64,000 nt of DNA from Trichostrongylus colubriformis. Its lineage: Eukaryota > Nematoda > Chromadorea > Rhabditida > Trichostrongylidae. The stretch spans positions 49,150,591 to 49,214,590 of the forward strand of contig OZ022258.1 in the NCBI GenBank assembly GCA_963978905.1, written 5' to 3'. Numbering within the stretch: position 1 is the first letter of the stretch; each line of letters opens with the position of its first letter. Of the stretch, positions 36,101 to 51,100 are shown one piece after another. Below the pieces are notes generated by a model, which saw only the letters and a list, made by a program, of their open reading frames with translations, had not been told where the DNA came from and ran no database searches. The translations under genes were made by a program, and so were the position numbers.

Positions 36101-39100
36101 CAAAATATGAATGGTTTGAGGATAACCTTTATAATAATCGATAAATGATGATATTAATTTTTGGAAAGGTGTGATTTCAGGCTAAGACTACATATTTGTT
36201 TTACTATGATTGATTAAGACTTGTGCCTACTGGAACCTGATCCGGGCCTGTGTGAGGATGAACGTGCCGGCCAATGGTGGTACTACTTCAATTCTGATAT
36301 GGGTACTTGTGAAAAGGTGAGTAAATCTTTTCATAGTTCAAATCCCAACGAACCCCAAATTTATTTCAGTTCTTTTACTACGGTTGCGGAGGTAATGACA
36401 ATAAATTCTACAGTCTTCATATGTGTAACAAAGTATGTGGTGAGAGGCTTTCACCACAAATTGGTAAGTCACTTACATTCGCAGTTATGAGACACTAGTT
36501 AAAGGAACCGGAAGGGGTCCGAAACAAGAGGAAGATGCAAAGAAATTAGCATTTTGTAACGAACACTAAAGGTTAGAAGCGATAATCGGTGGAGAAACTC
36601 GGATTCAAAAGCGCGACGCTGCGTTGTGTATTCGCATCCAATTCGCATCCACACACAGACTTTCCGAGTGGTCCGCTGTAGGAGACGGGCCGCGGCCCAC
36701 GTTAGTTGTAGCACCTGACTCCCAGCGCATTCCCAACTACATTAGAATTCATGTAAGAACATCTAGAAACAATGTGAGAAAGAACAAAGGGAAAAGTAAA
36801 AGGAAAAAACAAAGTTATAATAGAAGCATCTCCTCTTGGCACCATGCCAAGGAGTCAAATTGGCAAGTTTGTGCAATGGCGGCCACTTAAACTCGTCCAC
36901 ACTATGTCTGTTCTACCGTAGGCCAAAATTACCCCCCTTCCTGTGTCTTTAAATACACAGTTCAAATAATCTTCTCCGGTTATCACGCTTCATGAAGTTT
37001 CCGAAGATGTCGAAAGACGAAATGTGGAGAAAATGCCACCTTCACCACCAGAATTCCGTCGATCCTGTTCTGTCACAATCAAACAGAAGCCTTTTCTGCT
37101 AGTTAGCTACCATAACTGCTCTGCTGGTCAAATCGATGGCGGGTGTTGGCCTTCCTGAAACGGTGGGAGCCATCAGATGTACGGATTCTGTACACGCTTC
37201 CTACTTATCCTGACGCTCTTCCGGGCTATCTGCTAGCCGAGAGGGCTATCTGCTCTCGAATGGAATCAGAACAGTCCACCAATCTCTGTGCCAATGCCAT
37301 GCGGGAACCAACTGTGCCCCTGAGGGCAGTACATAGTAGGGGTAGTTATCGCCGAATATCAGAAGATTATTGGATACCAACGTTCAGATGCGTATTAGTA
37401 CGAAAGTGAGGAAGAAAGGAGACGAGCTCTCTTAGGGGGAGGGGGAGGGAAGGAAAGTGGGTCGGTGGGCCCAGTCAGAACAAGTGGACGAAAAGTTGAA
37501 AAAGAAGGCCCTCATGAAACTTGGGGCGCTCTTCTTCACCGCTACTTTGCCACACGTGATGCTCTTATGGTTAGATCCAAAGCTTTCATTTGGATGGCTC
37601 ACTTTAGAATATCGTTACTCAAATTACCCCTACCGTGTCCCAGTGACATTAGTGGCTGCCAGTCTCACAGGAGTCAAATACCATTCAACCCCCGGTTCCA
37701 ATCCCGCCAGGCCATAGGAGGGTTTTATACCTTCGAACACAGCTTATACACAAAGCAGACTTTTTTTGCCGTTGACATGTGTCAAGCCTTTGGATGTGCT
37801 CCCGTTTATAAAGTCAAGCAAGAGTTGAGGGTTCTTCCAAAGGGTCGTACATCATGAAAACTCAAAAATTTTATCATTTTAGCCCATCATTTTTCGTGAA
37901 GGTGAAGGAGCAACACATGTAATAAGATAGATAGATTATTGATGATACTTAGTAATAATTGTTTTCTAGTAAATTTAAAACTACGTAGTAATAATGCTAA
38001 ATAATGCTGAATTATGATTGTGTGTCTCCTCGTTCTCAGTAGATAATGTACGGAGAATCTTCCAAAGCACTAAAAAAATCCTTTACATTATCTTCTTTAC
38101 CACTTATCAACTACTACCACACGTTACCGTTAGTCACGACTTATCAATTTTGTGTAAATCAAGTAGGCGATTTCGTAAACTGCTGTAGTACTACAATGTG
38201 GCATCATTCAGTACGATTCACAATTTATTTACTTTTTGAAGCTTGCGACCACTGTGATCTTCGTACATCGTTCTGTAAATCTCACGGCAAATTTAATTAC
38301 ACTTGTGAATGTCGGCTTGGATACGAAAAGAACAAGTATGGGGAATGTATTGGTGAGTTGAATTTGTATTTATTTGCTGCCATCACTACATACTAGGTAC
38401 TACACACTACGCTACCCGTATTAAGGGGTACAGCAGGGAGCTGAACGAACAGTGCGGTCGTGATTGGCGGGCTACTTGCCCGATTGAAACTAATGCATTT
38501 ATACTTTTTTCAAACAAAGCCCCTTTCTGCCTCTATTTTCCAAACAAAGCCCCTTTCTACCTCTATTTTCACCGAATTTTCCACTAAACGCGAATTACTC
38601 CCTGATAATTTCAGATATTGATGAATGCCGCGGTTATACAGCAGTGTGCGACCGGAATGCTTGGTGCACAAACACTATCGGCTCGTACAATTGTGAATGC
38701 ATGGCAGCTTACAGAGGAGACGGAAAACACTGTACTTATGTGGGACTCGGTGAGCGGTTACATGCATCGTGTCTGAATCTGAAAGCTTGGACGTAAAAAA
38801 GAATTTGGAGCGCGATATTAACTATAAGTTTCAGATAAATTTTGAAGAGAATTGAAAGAATTGGGTGGAGGTGGTGTAGTGACAGATGGCGCGCACTCCT
38901 ACTGTGATTGTTCAGAGACTAAATTCCACATCAACGCCCCCCAGACCAACCAAGCCACCCCTGCAAAATCGTTGAATTGCTACCAGACTCATCTGGGAGG
39001 ATAAAGGCATTGAGTTATACAGTGGCTGACTACCGTAAGCCATTGTATGGGCCAAACCACATTCGCCTACTACCACGATTCTGAATGGAACTAGAGTGCG

Positions 39101-42100
39101 CGGCACATCCCACAAAAGGGATTATTGCCAAAAACTTTATCCTTTTATCCTTTATGAAGAAAATTTTCTTCCTACTGGATTATGCTCCATGAGCTCGCAG
39201 ACGAGAAGCTTTGGGAAGGTTCACCTCGGGAAGGTGTACTTCGAATTTTCTACTGCTCGCACACACTTAGCTTTTATCGGCATCTTAAGCACACCGTGGA
39301 CCAACCTGTCTCCCTCCCCTCCCAAACACTGCCATCGAAGGAAAAGTTTGATTTTTTCTGTTCAACGTGAACACAAATTCCGAACGATTGATTGTGTGAG
39401 TAACCTGGACTGTCACGATGAGGAAGAGAGCAAAGTCGCACAAAGCAGGGACAATAGAAAGATGATGCTTGAGCTTGACTACAAATACACTTAACTCTTG
39501 AGCTTTCTATTCCAAGGGGAATGCTTGATTGCTTGCAAGCCTTTTCTGAAAGACCGTAAATATAAACTCGTTCAACGGGTAAACACAAATATTCGGTAAT
39601 ACTTAGTTCTGCTTCACTCAGTCTTCGTAAGGCTAGAACGCCAAGAAGGAGTTTACTCCCAAATTTTCTGTTCTAGGCAAAAAAGCATTTCTTGTTTTCA
39701 TAGAGAAAATTTTATGGGGAACATTCTACAAGAAAATAATCTCAAAGTAGGAAAAAGAACTGATTTTCCTTAATGTCCGTTAAACTCCGTGGATGAGTGC
39801 CTCTTCCATAGAAAGCGGCACAGCAGTGAGGTGCGCCTCGTGTTCCTAAGATGACAACGATATTCTCCGTCTCATTTAGGAGGACGCAGAGCGTCCCGCA
39901 CCCCACGCTGCGTTGCGAAGTTCTCATATAAGTAAAACACACCCAGAAACCATAAGCAATGGCGAGGTACAAAGTGATACAAATGGAAATTTTACACTTA
40001 CAGTGCGAGCACTTTGCGCCTATGATGAGAAGCAACGATAACGAGTTGTAAATCAAAGGGCCATGTGATGCTCAAAATCTACTTCAACCGTAAGTAATTA
40101 GAGAGACAAACTACATGTGTCACATCTATTATCTGGAAATGTACGAGGACATGCGAATATGATACATACTATTAGGTGTATGCGAATAAATGGCCAAAAC
40201 ATAACTGGCTATAACTTCGCTCAAACACAACTTTGTTTGTCGAAATAAAAACCATTCGAATCTGCACAACTTTGCCAACGATCTGGTAGAGAAAATGCGC
40301 CATCATGATAAAATACTGGATCGCAAGAATTGATAATGTCAACAATGGTATTTTTGACCTGCATCGTATCAGCGAACTCCTTCTGACGCAGGTTTGCGTC
40401 GAGAACCTGGAAAAAATGGAATTCCGTTGGGAATAAGTCTGGGGAATAAGGGGTGTGAGAGAGAGAGTCTCGATGCCTAATTGCATCACTTTTTGCTGGG
40501 TGGTGCAGTAAGGCATCAAGACTCTCCCTCACCTACTCTCATTCCCCAGACCCATCCCCAACGGATGACCACTTTTCCCGGGTTCTCGATGCAAATCTGC
40601 GTCAGAAGGAGTTCGCCGGTACGATGCAGGTTGAAAACGCCACTGTTGACTTTATTAATTCTCGTGATCCAGAATTTTATCGTGATGGCATATTTTCTTT
40701 ACCAGATCGTTGGCAAGGTTGTATAGATTTGAATGGTTTTTATTTCGACAAATAAAGTTGTGTCTGAGCGAAGTTATGGCGTTTTGGAAAAGTGATCTGG
40801 TTTGGCCATTTATTCTGCATAAACCTAATATTTCAATATTTACAAAAATCAAGAGCCAATTCGAAAAGTCTATTCGTGACACATCCTGTCATACACGAGC
40901 CCATGACTTGCTTCTTATAAACGCATTCGTTTTCTTTTTTTTGGAGCTATTCACTTTGTACACACCCATAGGTAATCTGCGACACACTTTCGCCATTATG
41001 TCCGACTCTTTATAGAAGCGTACATTTACGATGATAGCGTAAATATGAATTCCAGAGAAGACTCATTCGAAAATTCATGACTCAGTAAATATCTGCAGAA
41101 AAGTTTATCTCATGATGAACGAGAGGAGCATTGTTTAAAGAAAACTAGAGCAAAGCCGCACCAAATGGAGAACGACGGCGATAAAGCCCAAGTGCACAAA
41201 TGTAATTTTACTTTTCATTAAAGTATCGTTAACCATGCAAGGGAAATCTTCATCAGTACATGTTCAAAGTGCTTTTGAACTTTCTGGACATTGACTAGTT
41301 AAAGCCACAGTGATGTCTTCTGCCTGGTGACACTCATCGGATAGCTGAGACTGCACCCACTAAGCTCTCCATGCGTCCTTGCAATGAATTTGCTTCCACG
41401 CAAACGACGGCTTTTTCGGAAATTTCAGTCTTCACTTCGAGAAAAACTTTGTTGTTAGAAGAAAAAAACGAACATCTCAAGGACTGGCGCATCCAGGATC
41501 CCACTGCGATGCCGCACTGTTACCCACTGTGCTATAACGAAGCTTGATTGCAGAACGTTACACACTGCCGTATGCGGGTGGGCTGCACAGTGGTACCTTT
41601 GCTTGGCCGGGAAGAGGTTATAGGGGTATGTGTCAGGAAATTTAAACCAGGTAACGGCACGCGGCACTTGCCATGCTGGTCCTGACTGCTCGTTAAGGTA
41701 TCGGTGGCTGCCCCGGCGCATGTTCTGACCTTATCCGAGTGCCCTGACGCAAACCTGGGCTCCAGGGACTTCCATGTCTTCGATATCAGATTCATAGCCT
41801 AAGGCATATAGGCAGATAAGACTTTATGGAATATAGGAGTTAATTTGCTCACTGAATGGTCTCGGGCGGAAGTAATGAAGTGACCGGTAGCGCTCATTCC
41901 CACTTTCGTGGTAAGAAATCAGTGCTCGTCCAGACTAACCAAGTCTTCCATCTCTCCCAGGCTCGCTTACTTGGAGCCAGGCCCGTCTGGGAGGATAAAA
42001 GAACCAATTGTACATAGGTTGGCTCCCGCATGGCATTGTATAGGCCAAATCTCTTAACTTCCTCTACGATTCCGCTTGTGACCACACAATCCATAGACGC

Positions 42101-45100
42101 AGTTCAAACAAAAAAAAGCAATTAGCCTCTGAGAACCAACTAGAAGCGCGGCGTATCCCACAGATGAGATTGCTCCAAAGTTGTCAAAGGTTCTGTCCTT
42201 TATATGTACTTTCACTGATGGGCTCGGAATAACTGAGAACTTTATTGGGCAAACAGCTCATTTGCGTATTTTATTATGAACAGAACTAAAGAGAATACAT
42301 TCCGAATATTTCGAGCAACACCTTTTTCGTCACTTTCACAGTCGCTGGAAGACTTCGCGTTCAGATTTGTGAGCACTAGTAATATCATGAAGTACTTGCT
42401 GAGATGTAGTGAATTGTACTGAACAGAACAAAAAACGGACGATGGAGCGTAAGGCTAACGTCAAACTTCGTGATTTCAGGATTATGCGATACTGCGACTT
42501 TGCGATTATACGATTTTGCGGTGTCGTGGGTCCACGCGCGAAGTTGTAGCGATGCAAGATCTCATGGTCATATAACGTCGCGTGCGAAATTGCCACGCCG
42601 CGGAATCGCAAAATCACGAAGTCTGACAACTGCGTAACAGGTGGATTCCAGAAATCTGCTAAACAATGTCGAAAAGATCGTTTATAAGGAAATGATGTAT
42701 AAACTAGTGGCATCCGCTAAAGAAGCAGTATGAAAGATTCTCGAAATTTCGGAGGCCATCCCTTCTCCGATCAATCATTCCCAATAGTGAAATAAAAAAT
42801 ACGTTCAGTTTTGCCCCTTCATGAAACTTGACCGCTCCCACACCAATTGGATCGAGACGCCTTTGATCAACGATGTATTGCGAGGTTGATTCTTAGTTTT
42901 GCAATATAGCAACTACTTAAAAAAAATTGAAGGTTTTTTTTTGTTTGATCTTCATCTCCTCTGCATGCGCAGGTTCGTAACATTTTTTGATCTGCAACGT
43001 CAATATGGCCATCTTAAATTGCCGAAATCAAAAAGATTCTTCGAGCGGTCTCTATTGAGTTGGTACATAATCAGTGCAGCTTTTTCCAACAATTTTATTT
43101 GGCAAAACCATGATAAAATTTAGCAAAAATGTGTTGAAATGATTATGTGGAAGCGTTTCCACTATCATAATCAAGGACTGTTTCCCATTTGATAGACGTC
43201 AAAACGGCAATTTCCACTACAAAAAAAGCGCGGCATTAAAAAACTGCATTAATTATGCACCAATCTAATAAATGGAGACACCTCTCCTCTCATAACACTC
43301 TGCTGTACCTCGCACGAGCACGACGTTCATCTTAGTCACAAGGAAGAGCAAAACTCCAAAAAAAGAGAACCTGATAATCCTATTCGAGTTCGCCCTGTTA
43401 TCAGGTAATCGTCCAAAAACAGGTCCTTCTCACCTCAAAAATCCATTTTTTTTTCTGCTTCTTTTTTTACCTTATCTTATTGCCACCTTACTACCGTTTA
43501 TTTCTTATAATCCCTATATAACCTCTTCTGAATGAATTCTTCAACGATTCTCACCTTTCAAGCTACATTGACCCTGAATTTTTAACTCATTGCATTATTC
43601 TTTGTCCATGTCACGTTAATATCTTTTTACTGGAATTATTGGCGTTTCAGAGGAACTTTATAAGAAAAGGTGACAGACCCGGGCGATTCCATTGGTCCTT
43701 TTCACCCTACAAATTGCTGACAGTGAAAGGCTCAAGGAATCCGCATATGCCATTTTTGCACGGTATATGTAGTAATAATATGGGCCTCTTTCATACTTGA
43801 CTAATTTGTTTTATTGAAATGCATCAAAAAGTCTCGATGGGATCTCACTGGTGAGGATTATTAGAGATATGTGAATGTTTCCGGAATCCGATATGCCGAT
43901 TCTGGTAAAATGTGTTATGTAAGGCTAAAGTCGGTTCATTTCTACTTCATTTTCTTATGATCATAATCTGATCTCTTGTGAATAAATTCTCTTACGATTC
44001 TTACCTCCCGAGCTACATTGACCCTGAATTTTTTATCGATTGCATTAATCTTTATCCATGCCATGTTAATAACCATTTACTCAAATTATTGGTGTTTCAA
44101 AGGAATTTTATGACGACAGGTGACGGACCAGACCGATTCCAATCTCGTGACACGTCATCGAAAAATTGTTGCAAGGGTGCTGAATTATGGGCGAAAGCTT
44201 CGGTGTCGGACGGGACTCGAACCCGTACTTCATGCTTTTCGGGCGTATGTGCTAATCCATTACACCACCGAGACCCCTTCAATTTAATCCGGCTTCGCAA
44301 TGGTATTTATATTCACCATAGCTCATCAGCACCCACACGTATAAATGTGGTGAGCCGGTTCGCCCATATCGGCATTGAACAGCGAAATTTAGCAGCTAAA
44401 AAAATCAAAACTTCGAAGATCACTTCAAATAAATGATGTATAAGCCCCTAAAATCTGTTCAGAGTCCGATTCAGTAGGTGAGATAAGTTATTACGCTACA
44501 AAAGATGACCAGCAATTCTATCCTACAATTATTTTTTTTATTTTTGAATATTTCGTAGTCTCCTTCGAGGTTTGTTCAACTGCTTGCAACCCTATGCAAC
44601 CAATGAACTCGTTCAATATCAGAAGAGTTACAAGCTTCGCGAATCATTGCATTGATCTCTTCACGGTCACTGCCTGTTTTTCGTCCTCTTTTCCCACAGT
44701 CCGTGCCGGTTCGCCCACCGAAGAAATTTTTGCATTCAGGGCGCTCATCATTGGATTGTAGTGACTGTTCCCCAGATGCCACGTGCGAGAGTGGAGTTTG
44801 CCAGTGCAAGGAGGGATTTGAAGGTGACGGCTTCAACTGCACAGGTGAATTTTCAAACACTTCCACTTTACCGCTTTTGCCTCTTAGGTAAGTTCTGTAA
44901 AACTCTTGCATCAGGGCGCACCTGGGTATGTTGAGGGAAATGTCTGTTTAGAAAGATCCGCTTTCAACGGGGACCCAAATACGACACTCTTTCAACGTCT
45001 ACATACCCTTTACAGTATCAGAAACTATTGCCGTTCAGCTCTTGCATCAGTACACACCTACATAGGTATGTCGAGGAAATGGCCCTTCAGTAAGATCCCC

Positions 45101-48100
45101 CTCAACGGGAACCCAAATACGACCCCACTTCAACATCTACATACCCTTTACAGTACCAGTAACTATTGCCGATTGTATAGTACTAAAAGTGTTTTATTGC
45201 TGTAATTTTTTGTGCTGATAACTCAAGTTGAATCATATTTCCTTACATAACCGGGCCAGCCGACGGCACGCTTCGTTTATAATCTAGCCCTGGGCTACGC
45301 TCATCTCTGCAAATACGATCCTCTACCCCGCCCATCAAATACAACTCCCGTTGTCCAGGAATCCTCCCGGTGTACCCTGTTTTGCATTGATTATCTTACA
45401 GCGAATAATAGGAAGTGTTCTGCTAGGCACGCTTTTAGCAGTGCGAGGACGGGGTCTGTACAGACTACACTCATTTAACTTTTCTATTCGTACTATTTTT
45501 CGCTAGCTTCTTACATAATTTTTGTCTCTAAACAAATTTAAAGCGCGAAATGATCGAAACATGTACCCATCAAATCTTAGAAGGGATTGGTATAGCGTGT
45601 GAAAATATCCTGATCGATATACATGGTTTATCGCTTCCATTCAGCAACATTTTGGTTGATGTAACCAATTATATCAATATGATTTAGATGTGAACGAGTG
45701 TCTCCGTACACCTCATGTATGCGACAGGAATGCAGAATGTTTGAATCGTGAAGGCTCGTTCATCTGCACATGCACGACGGGTTTCGCCGGCAATGGATAT
45801 AACTGTACTAAAGCGAAAAGTGAGCAGTAATGAGTGTACGATTGGACAAGCAAATTCGATCTGTTAACGCGAAGATGAGGTCTAGCTGACAGTGAGACTA
45901 ACAGGGCACTTATCACAAACGATGACCCAACTCGCGTGGCTCTTTGACTCAATTCGAGTGTCCTGTCGCACTACAGTGGTAATGTGGGCTCGGGCAACAT
46001 TAAAAATCAACTCAGCCCAAGAAAATCGCTCGGTCGGCAGTTCGCTAAACGAGGCAACTAGAAGCAATTTTCTTCGAAAGTTTTTGGAGTTGGTTTCTTT
46101 TGCAGGTCATGTAGAGCCTCCACTCAGGTGGCATAAGTAATAAATATCACTCTAGAAATTGAACTGCGTCGTATTAGCTGACATAAACGCGATTTAGTGG
46201 TGCTTCGAATTTGAATTTCAACCCATTTAAGGCTCTAGGTCCATCGTGCCCTGATCAATCCTGACATGCGGTTCGACCTGTTTTATCCGAAATCAAGCAT
46301 TTCCGCTCAATCAAAAGAACCGGGAGTTCCGAGAATTCTCATTAATACCACAGCAGAAGAAAAGACAACTTGTCTGAATTACCATCACAACATTTAAGCG
46401 GAAAAAGAGCAGTTCAAATTTCCGCTCCCAATATCGATTTGCTTCTCACTCTGCGTCCCGAACCACGTGACTCCCGACTCTTTGCCTCTCAGCTTTCTAA
46501 CTTCCCAAACCAATCGAACGCCCCACCCCGCCATCCGCCACTTTGGTGAGCGCTATCTCAATTGGATTACTGTATATGTATGTATGCGCGCGTAACTTTG
46601 CACGCGGCCATAGTGGGCAAATGTACTCGAATTTTCGTGGACTATTCCTTTAAGTAGGCGTCTCCACTGTCCTTCCGGTATCACTATCGGCGGATTAGAT
46701 GAGGCGATAGAACCTCGGCTCTGTATATCGGATGGTTTGCAGCATGTCAAATAACCACTGCAGAAATTTCCTAATTGCTATGGGTTCCATCACAGAGTGA
46801 AAAAATCCATGGGTGAACTCCATAGTTAAAATTCTAACATTTTCTCTATGCAATGATTTGGGATACGGAATCACTGGTGAAAATAAAAGGTCATTCTTTA
46901 TTTTTTTCATTATCTGCTGATTGTTTTCAGATTCATGTCTCGATAAGTTTGATCGTGGATATCAAGAGACCTGCGGTGGTGAGAACTGGCGTCAACACTA
47001 CTTCCTTGATCATCAAACAAAGACGTCAGTTTAATTAATATATTTGATTGTTTCCTAATTACCCTGTTTGCCTCTCCCTTTTGTCACACTTCCAGCCCTC
47101 TTTTTCCTTCGAAGCGCTGATAAGGCTTCCTGATAATTCTTCTTTTGCTAATCATGTGAAACGCTATTTTCATTTCTGAACGGGATGAGCAATTCAAGCT
47201 TAATGAAGGGAGTGCCTTTGGTGGGGTTCGATCCACGGATCATGAGTCTGGCGTCTCTTTCTTGACATTACTTCACCCTAAAATTGAGATTTTATTTTTA
47301 TACTGGAAATTCAGGTGTCAACAATTCTGGTACGACGGCTGCAAGGGACGATCTCGAAATATCTTCTCGGACTTGGAGACATGCGAACAAATGTGCGAGG
47401 CTACCAACGTCTTAACCAGAGCCGGTATTCTTTTTTAAACTATTTTTTTTTGTTTTCTCCTGATTACCCTAAAAGGTTGAGTAGCTGCTACAGGCCGATT
47501 TCAGGATGATACCAATGACGTTCACGAAAAAAAAAACCACGGGTTAAAGTGAAAAGCGGTTTGAGGCATAGCCTACTAAAGCCATGTCCTTAATCCCCAA
47601 GGAGTAAAGAGCTCACACGGTGTGAGGATACCGAAATGACCTCCTCCCGGACAACGTGACCTAGGTGAAACCGCGATTTTTCGTGGATTTCGAAGATGAA
47701 GTTGCCACTATGGCCCTATATGGACTCGAATGTCACCCATGTTATTATCGAATCGTTGATGTCGAGAGTGGCACCAGGGGGTTGGCGGCGGATGTTGAGG
47801 CGTTTTGGCTTTCGGCGGGTCGCCGCCTCCAGGGATTGCGTCCTCCCCCACCCTAACCAAGGGGGGCGAATCAATGCTTTCAGAAACGCAGCTGCATGCT
47901 GTGGTGTTGTATATCAGCATCATCAGTGCAACATCATTCACCTACCACTTCACTCGACAATGAAATGTCGTCGAATTTGTCCACGATGTGCGGAGCTCCG
48001 CCCATTTGTTTGAGAAACCGTCCCACCACGAACACCGCTATAGCCGACAATTCGTCGGATAACGCAACATGGCAACGTCAGCGGACTGTTTTTATTCGTC

Positions 48101-51100
48101 TCAACGGGTTCAACATCATTTACTGGCTGGCATGCTGTGTATCGACCATCATTCAAATTCTTTTCACACTGTTCCCTTTGGATTTTCGAATACTCTACCT
48201 CATCACACATATTTCACTTATTACTTCACGTTCAGAGATTTGCTGGGATAAATTCGACATGAACTACAGAAATCAGTGTCTCTATGGTGAGTTAGTATCT
48301 TGTTTAATTCCATTTATCTGGAGAAGGCGAATCGCTATATGTATAATAATATTTTTTCCTGGATATAGTATAAACTTCCTAGAACTTCGTGCATTAGCCA
48401 AAAACGGGAACCAAAGCTCAAGAAATTGTGAATTCAGTGAGGTGGAAATTCACATCCAAGAGTCCTTCGTGCAAGGACAAATTCTATGCTTACTAGTACA
48501 AATAAGAAGTAAAATGGATGCTCAATTTAATTTAATTATGCCATCTATCGACAACGATCCGAAAAATTCGAAGCCCTCGAAGCCGCTTGGGTGCATGGAA
48601 CAAAATATGCTGCACTTAGTAATCATTTTAAGTGAAATAGCAGAGCTACTTGATGTAAGGATAGTCGTCACTTTTAGATATCCTCTGCAAATATGGACGC
48701 TCATTGCTTTGTGTCGTTCAATCAAAGCGCTGATCACCTGAAAAATTGAGCAACTGCTCTCATTTTGGCACTTTTAAAATTAGGGACAAACTGTTCCATT
48801 TACTGCAATGCGTCCTCTATTTGCAGTGCTAGACAGTTGTAGTTACCAACTCCTTCGATCAAATTAGAACTCGTGAAGTGAAGTCATTCGAATACATAGT
48901 ATCCATTTGGCTCTACTTCGACATTTCCCTTACAATTGGAAAACTTCATAGATTTCTGAGGAAAACCTATATTTGCAAGAGTAACTTATTGTTTACCTAG
49001 GGAGCACAATATGTAATTGATTTAGGTTGAAGTGCTTTGGAATTTGAATTTTTGTGAACGCGCAAAACCGGTCAGAACTTCCCCTCTAAACTAGTGGTTA
49101 CTGAGGTCTGATTTTAAAAAACTGAGAGAAGCCCCAAGACTTCAAAAAGGCAGCCTTCTGGTTACTGTCTTGTAGAAAGCCTCACTTCTACTTCTGTAAT
49201 TCTGTACCTTAAATCTCGGAATGTTGTGAATCTGACGGAGTCATATGTATCGCCGGCAAGTTGAGATCATTTTCCCTCGAAGTGATTTTTGTGATGATAT
49301 GTTGAAATCATATAGAATGAAGTCTTGCAGTCCATTAAACACTAACTATCAAGTGCTCTTTTCATTTACCGCCGTCTCTTTAGAATTGAATATCTTCGAT
49401 TTGTACACGGATGCATTGATGCTTGAAGGAAGCGTTCATGGAAAAATGAGTTTTTGTGTTACCCATATGTTTGTGTTGTATTTGCCTAGTGTGGGCCTCG
49501 TGCAAAATTTTACGCGAAAAAATGTGAATCTGGCTGAGATACAGCACCACAAAGTGCGGTCCAGGTGGGCGGGGCCTCCGAGTAAAGGCCTCATCCCGTC
49601 GTCTGCCGTGGTCGGAGACGCGTTGTAGGAACAGGAAGTTACGTGAACAGTCCCAATCTCCGTTCCCAACGACGGCGGACGACGGCACGAAGCTTTTACT
49701 CGGAGGCCCCGCCTACACGGACGTACTTTGAGGTGTTGCATCTTAGCCGGATTCAGATTTTTTCGCGTGAAACTTTGCATGAGGCCCACATTAGGCAAAT
49801 ACAACATAAACATATGGGTGACACAAAAACTCATTTTTTCCGTGTACGATTCCTTTAATGTAGGTACAAATGATTTTCTTTTGGAGTTTTTCCTTCTATC
49901 TTACTATCGCTACTAGGATGTCCTGATTTGGTTTGCGATACTGTAATTGCATGAAACTGCAGTGCAAGGATGCAGTATGCCTGCTACTTTGACACCAAGC
50001 TCCGGATTCAATGTTTTCTTTTATATTTCACTCTACCGTTTCTAGGATATCCGATTCAGTATGGCTTTCTTAACGAAGTCTGTCTTTTGTGATACCATGT
50101 CTCTCTTTTCTTAAAGAATAAATGGTGTCCTGATGAATTCCCAGAAAGCACCGTATTCAAAGCTTTCCGCTGACGTCAATCCTTTCTGAAAAAACTCACT
50201 TTTTTGAGCCTTTTCCGACTGTGTTTGTCACGAACTCACGAAATCCGTTTGATAGCATTTCCTTCTCTTCGTTGAAGCAAGAAATAGCTGCTTCGCTAAT
50301 GAGACTGCTTCCTATTTCTTTCCATGGCAACTGTCCGCCTAGCCTCAGTCTCTGATGTAAAATGATGTAGAGTTTAAAAAACTGAGTAAAAGCCTTTTAG
50401 CATGAGATTCTGTCATTTATAGGGATACGCCACGCATACCGCTACAGCTTGAAATCATAGTCGTATATTGAAAGGAGTTCGGTCTTTCCATTGCTACTAG
50501 GCTTTCCGATGGTTTAATCGCTTTTTTTTCCACAAAAGAGTCTGAAGCCACCAACAAGAATTTAAATCTTTTTTTTTTCGCGGAGAGCTTGAATAGTAAT
50601 CCGCACGTATTGTTTTATAGGTATTTTGTTCGAAAAGGTGGTGTAACGACAGGCGGCGCACACTACCATACTCATGGTGCGGAGATCAAACCCCGCATCA
50701 ACACTTGCCCAAGCTTTCTATCACTCGGCGGTAATGCATCCCACAGGTCATTTTAGGAGAAAAAGCACTCACCTGTCAAAACGATCCTGTATGGAACTAA
50801 AATGCGCGGCGCATCTTAATAAGGGATTAATTAATGACAGATACTTAACTACAACAAACTTTTTGCTTTTATTATTTTATGTGTTCGACTTTTATCAGAA
50901 GCCATGAAGTCGCTTGGATTGATTAGCGGAGTGGGGATTCGGGGAGCCTTCCATGTTGTGATCGAGATGTTTTTTACCGCTTCTTTCATAACTCTTGGGT
51001 CTCCACAGGATAATTCCCTTGGTTAGGAAGTTATGCAACAAGCATCAGATTCACACAGCGTCTTTCAACACTTTTTAAAAATGTTTGGATAAACACCTGA

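Noticed and set aside
36181..36218. Acceptor TTTCAG at 36180 for the Kunitz 2 exon
   Set aside because: It would place an in-frame TAA at 36215 before the first cysteine, so the weaker AAG at 36218 must be used.
44097..44300. 67-codon minus-strand protein
   Set aside because: It is the translated tRNA-like sequence (44203-44274).
44700..44739. Acceptor CCCACAG at 44699 for EGF 3
   Set aside because: It enters in phase 0, while the preceding exon leaves in phase 1. The ATTCAG at 44739 restores the frame.
47215..47260. tRNA gene suggested by a good B-box on the minus strand (GGATCGAACCCC)
   Set aside because: No A-box or cloverleaf could be found around it.
47896..48741. Longest open frame in the window (281 codons, + strand)
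   Set aside because: It is intron read-through around the 51-bp Kunitz 4 exon (48236-48286). Sequence on either side has no domain, and splice sites delimit the exon in the same frame.
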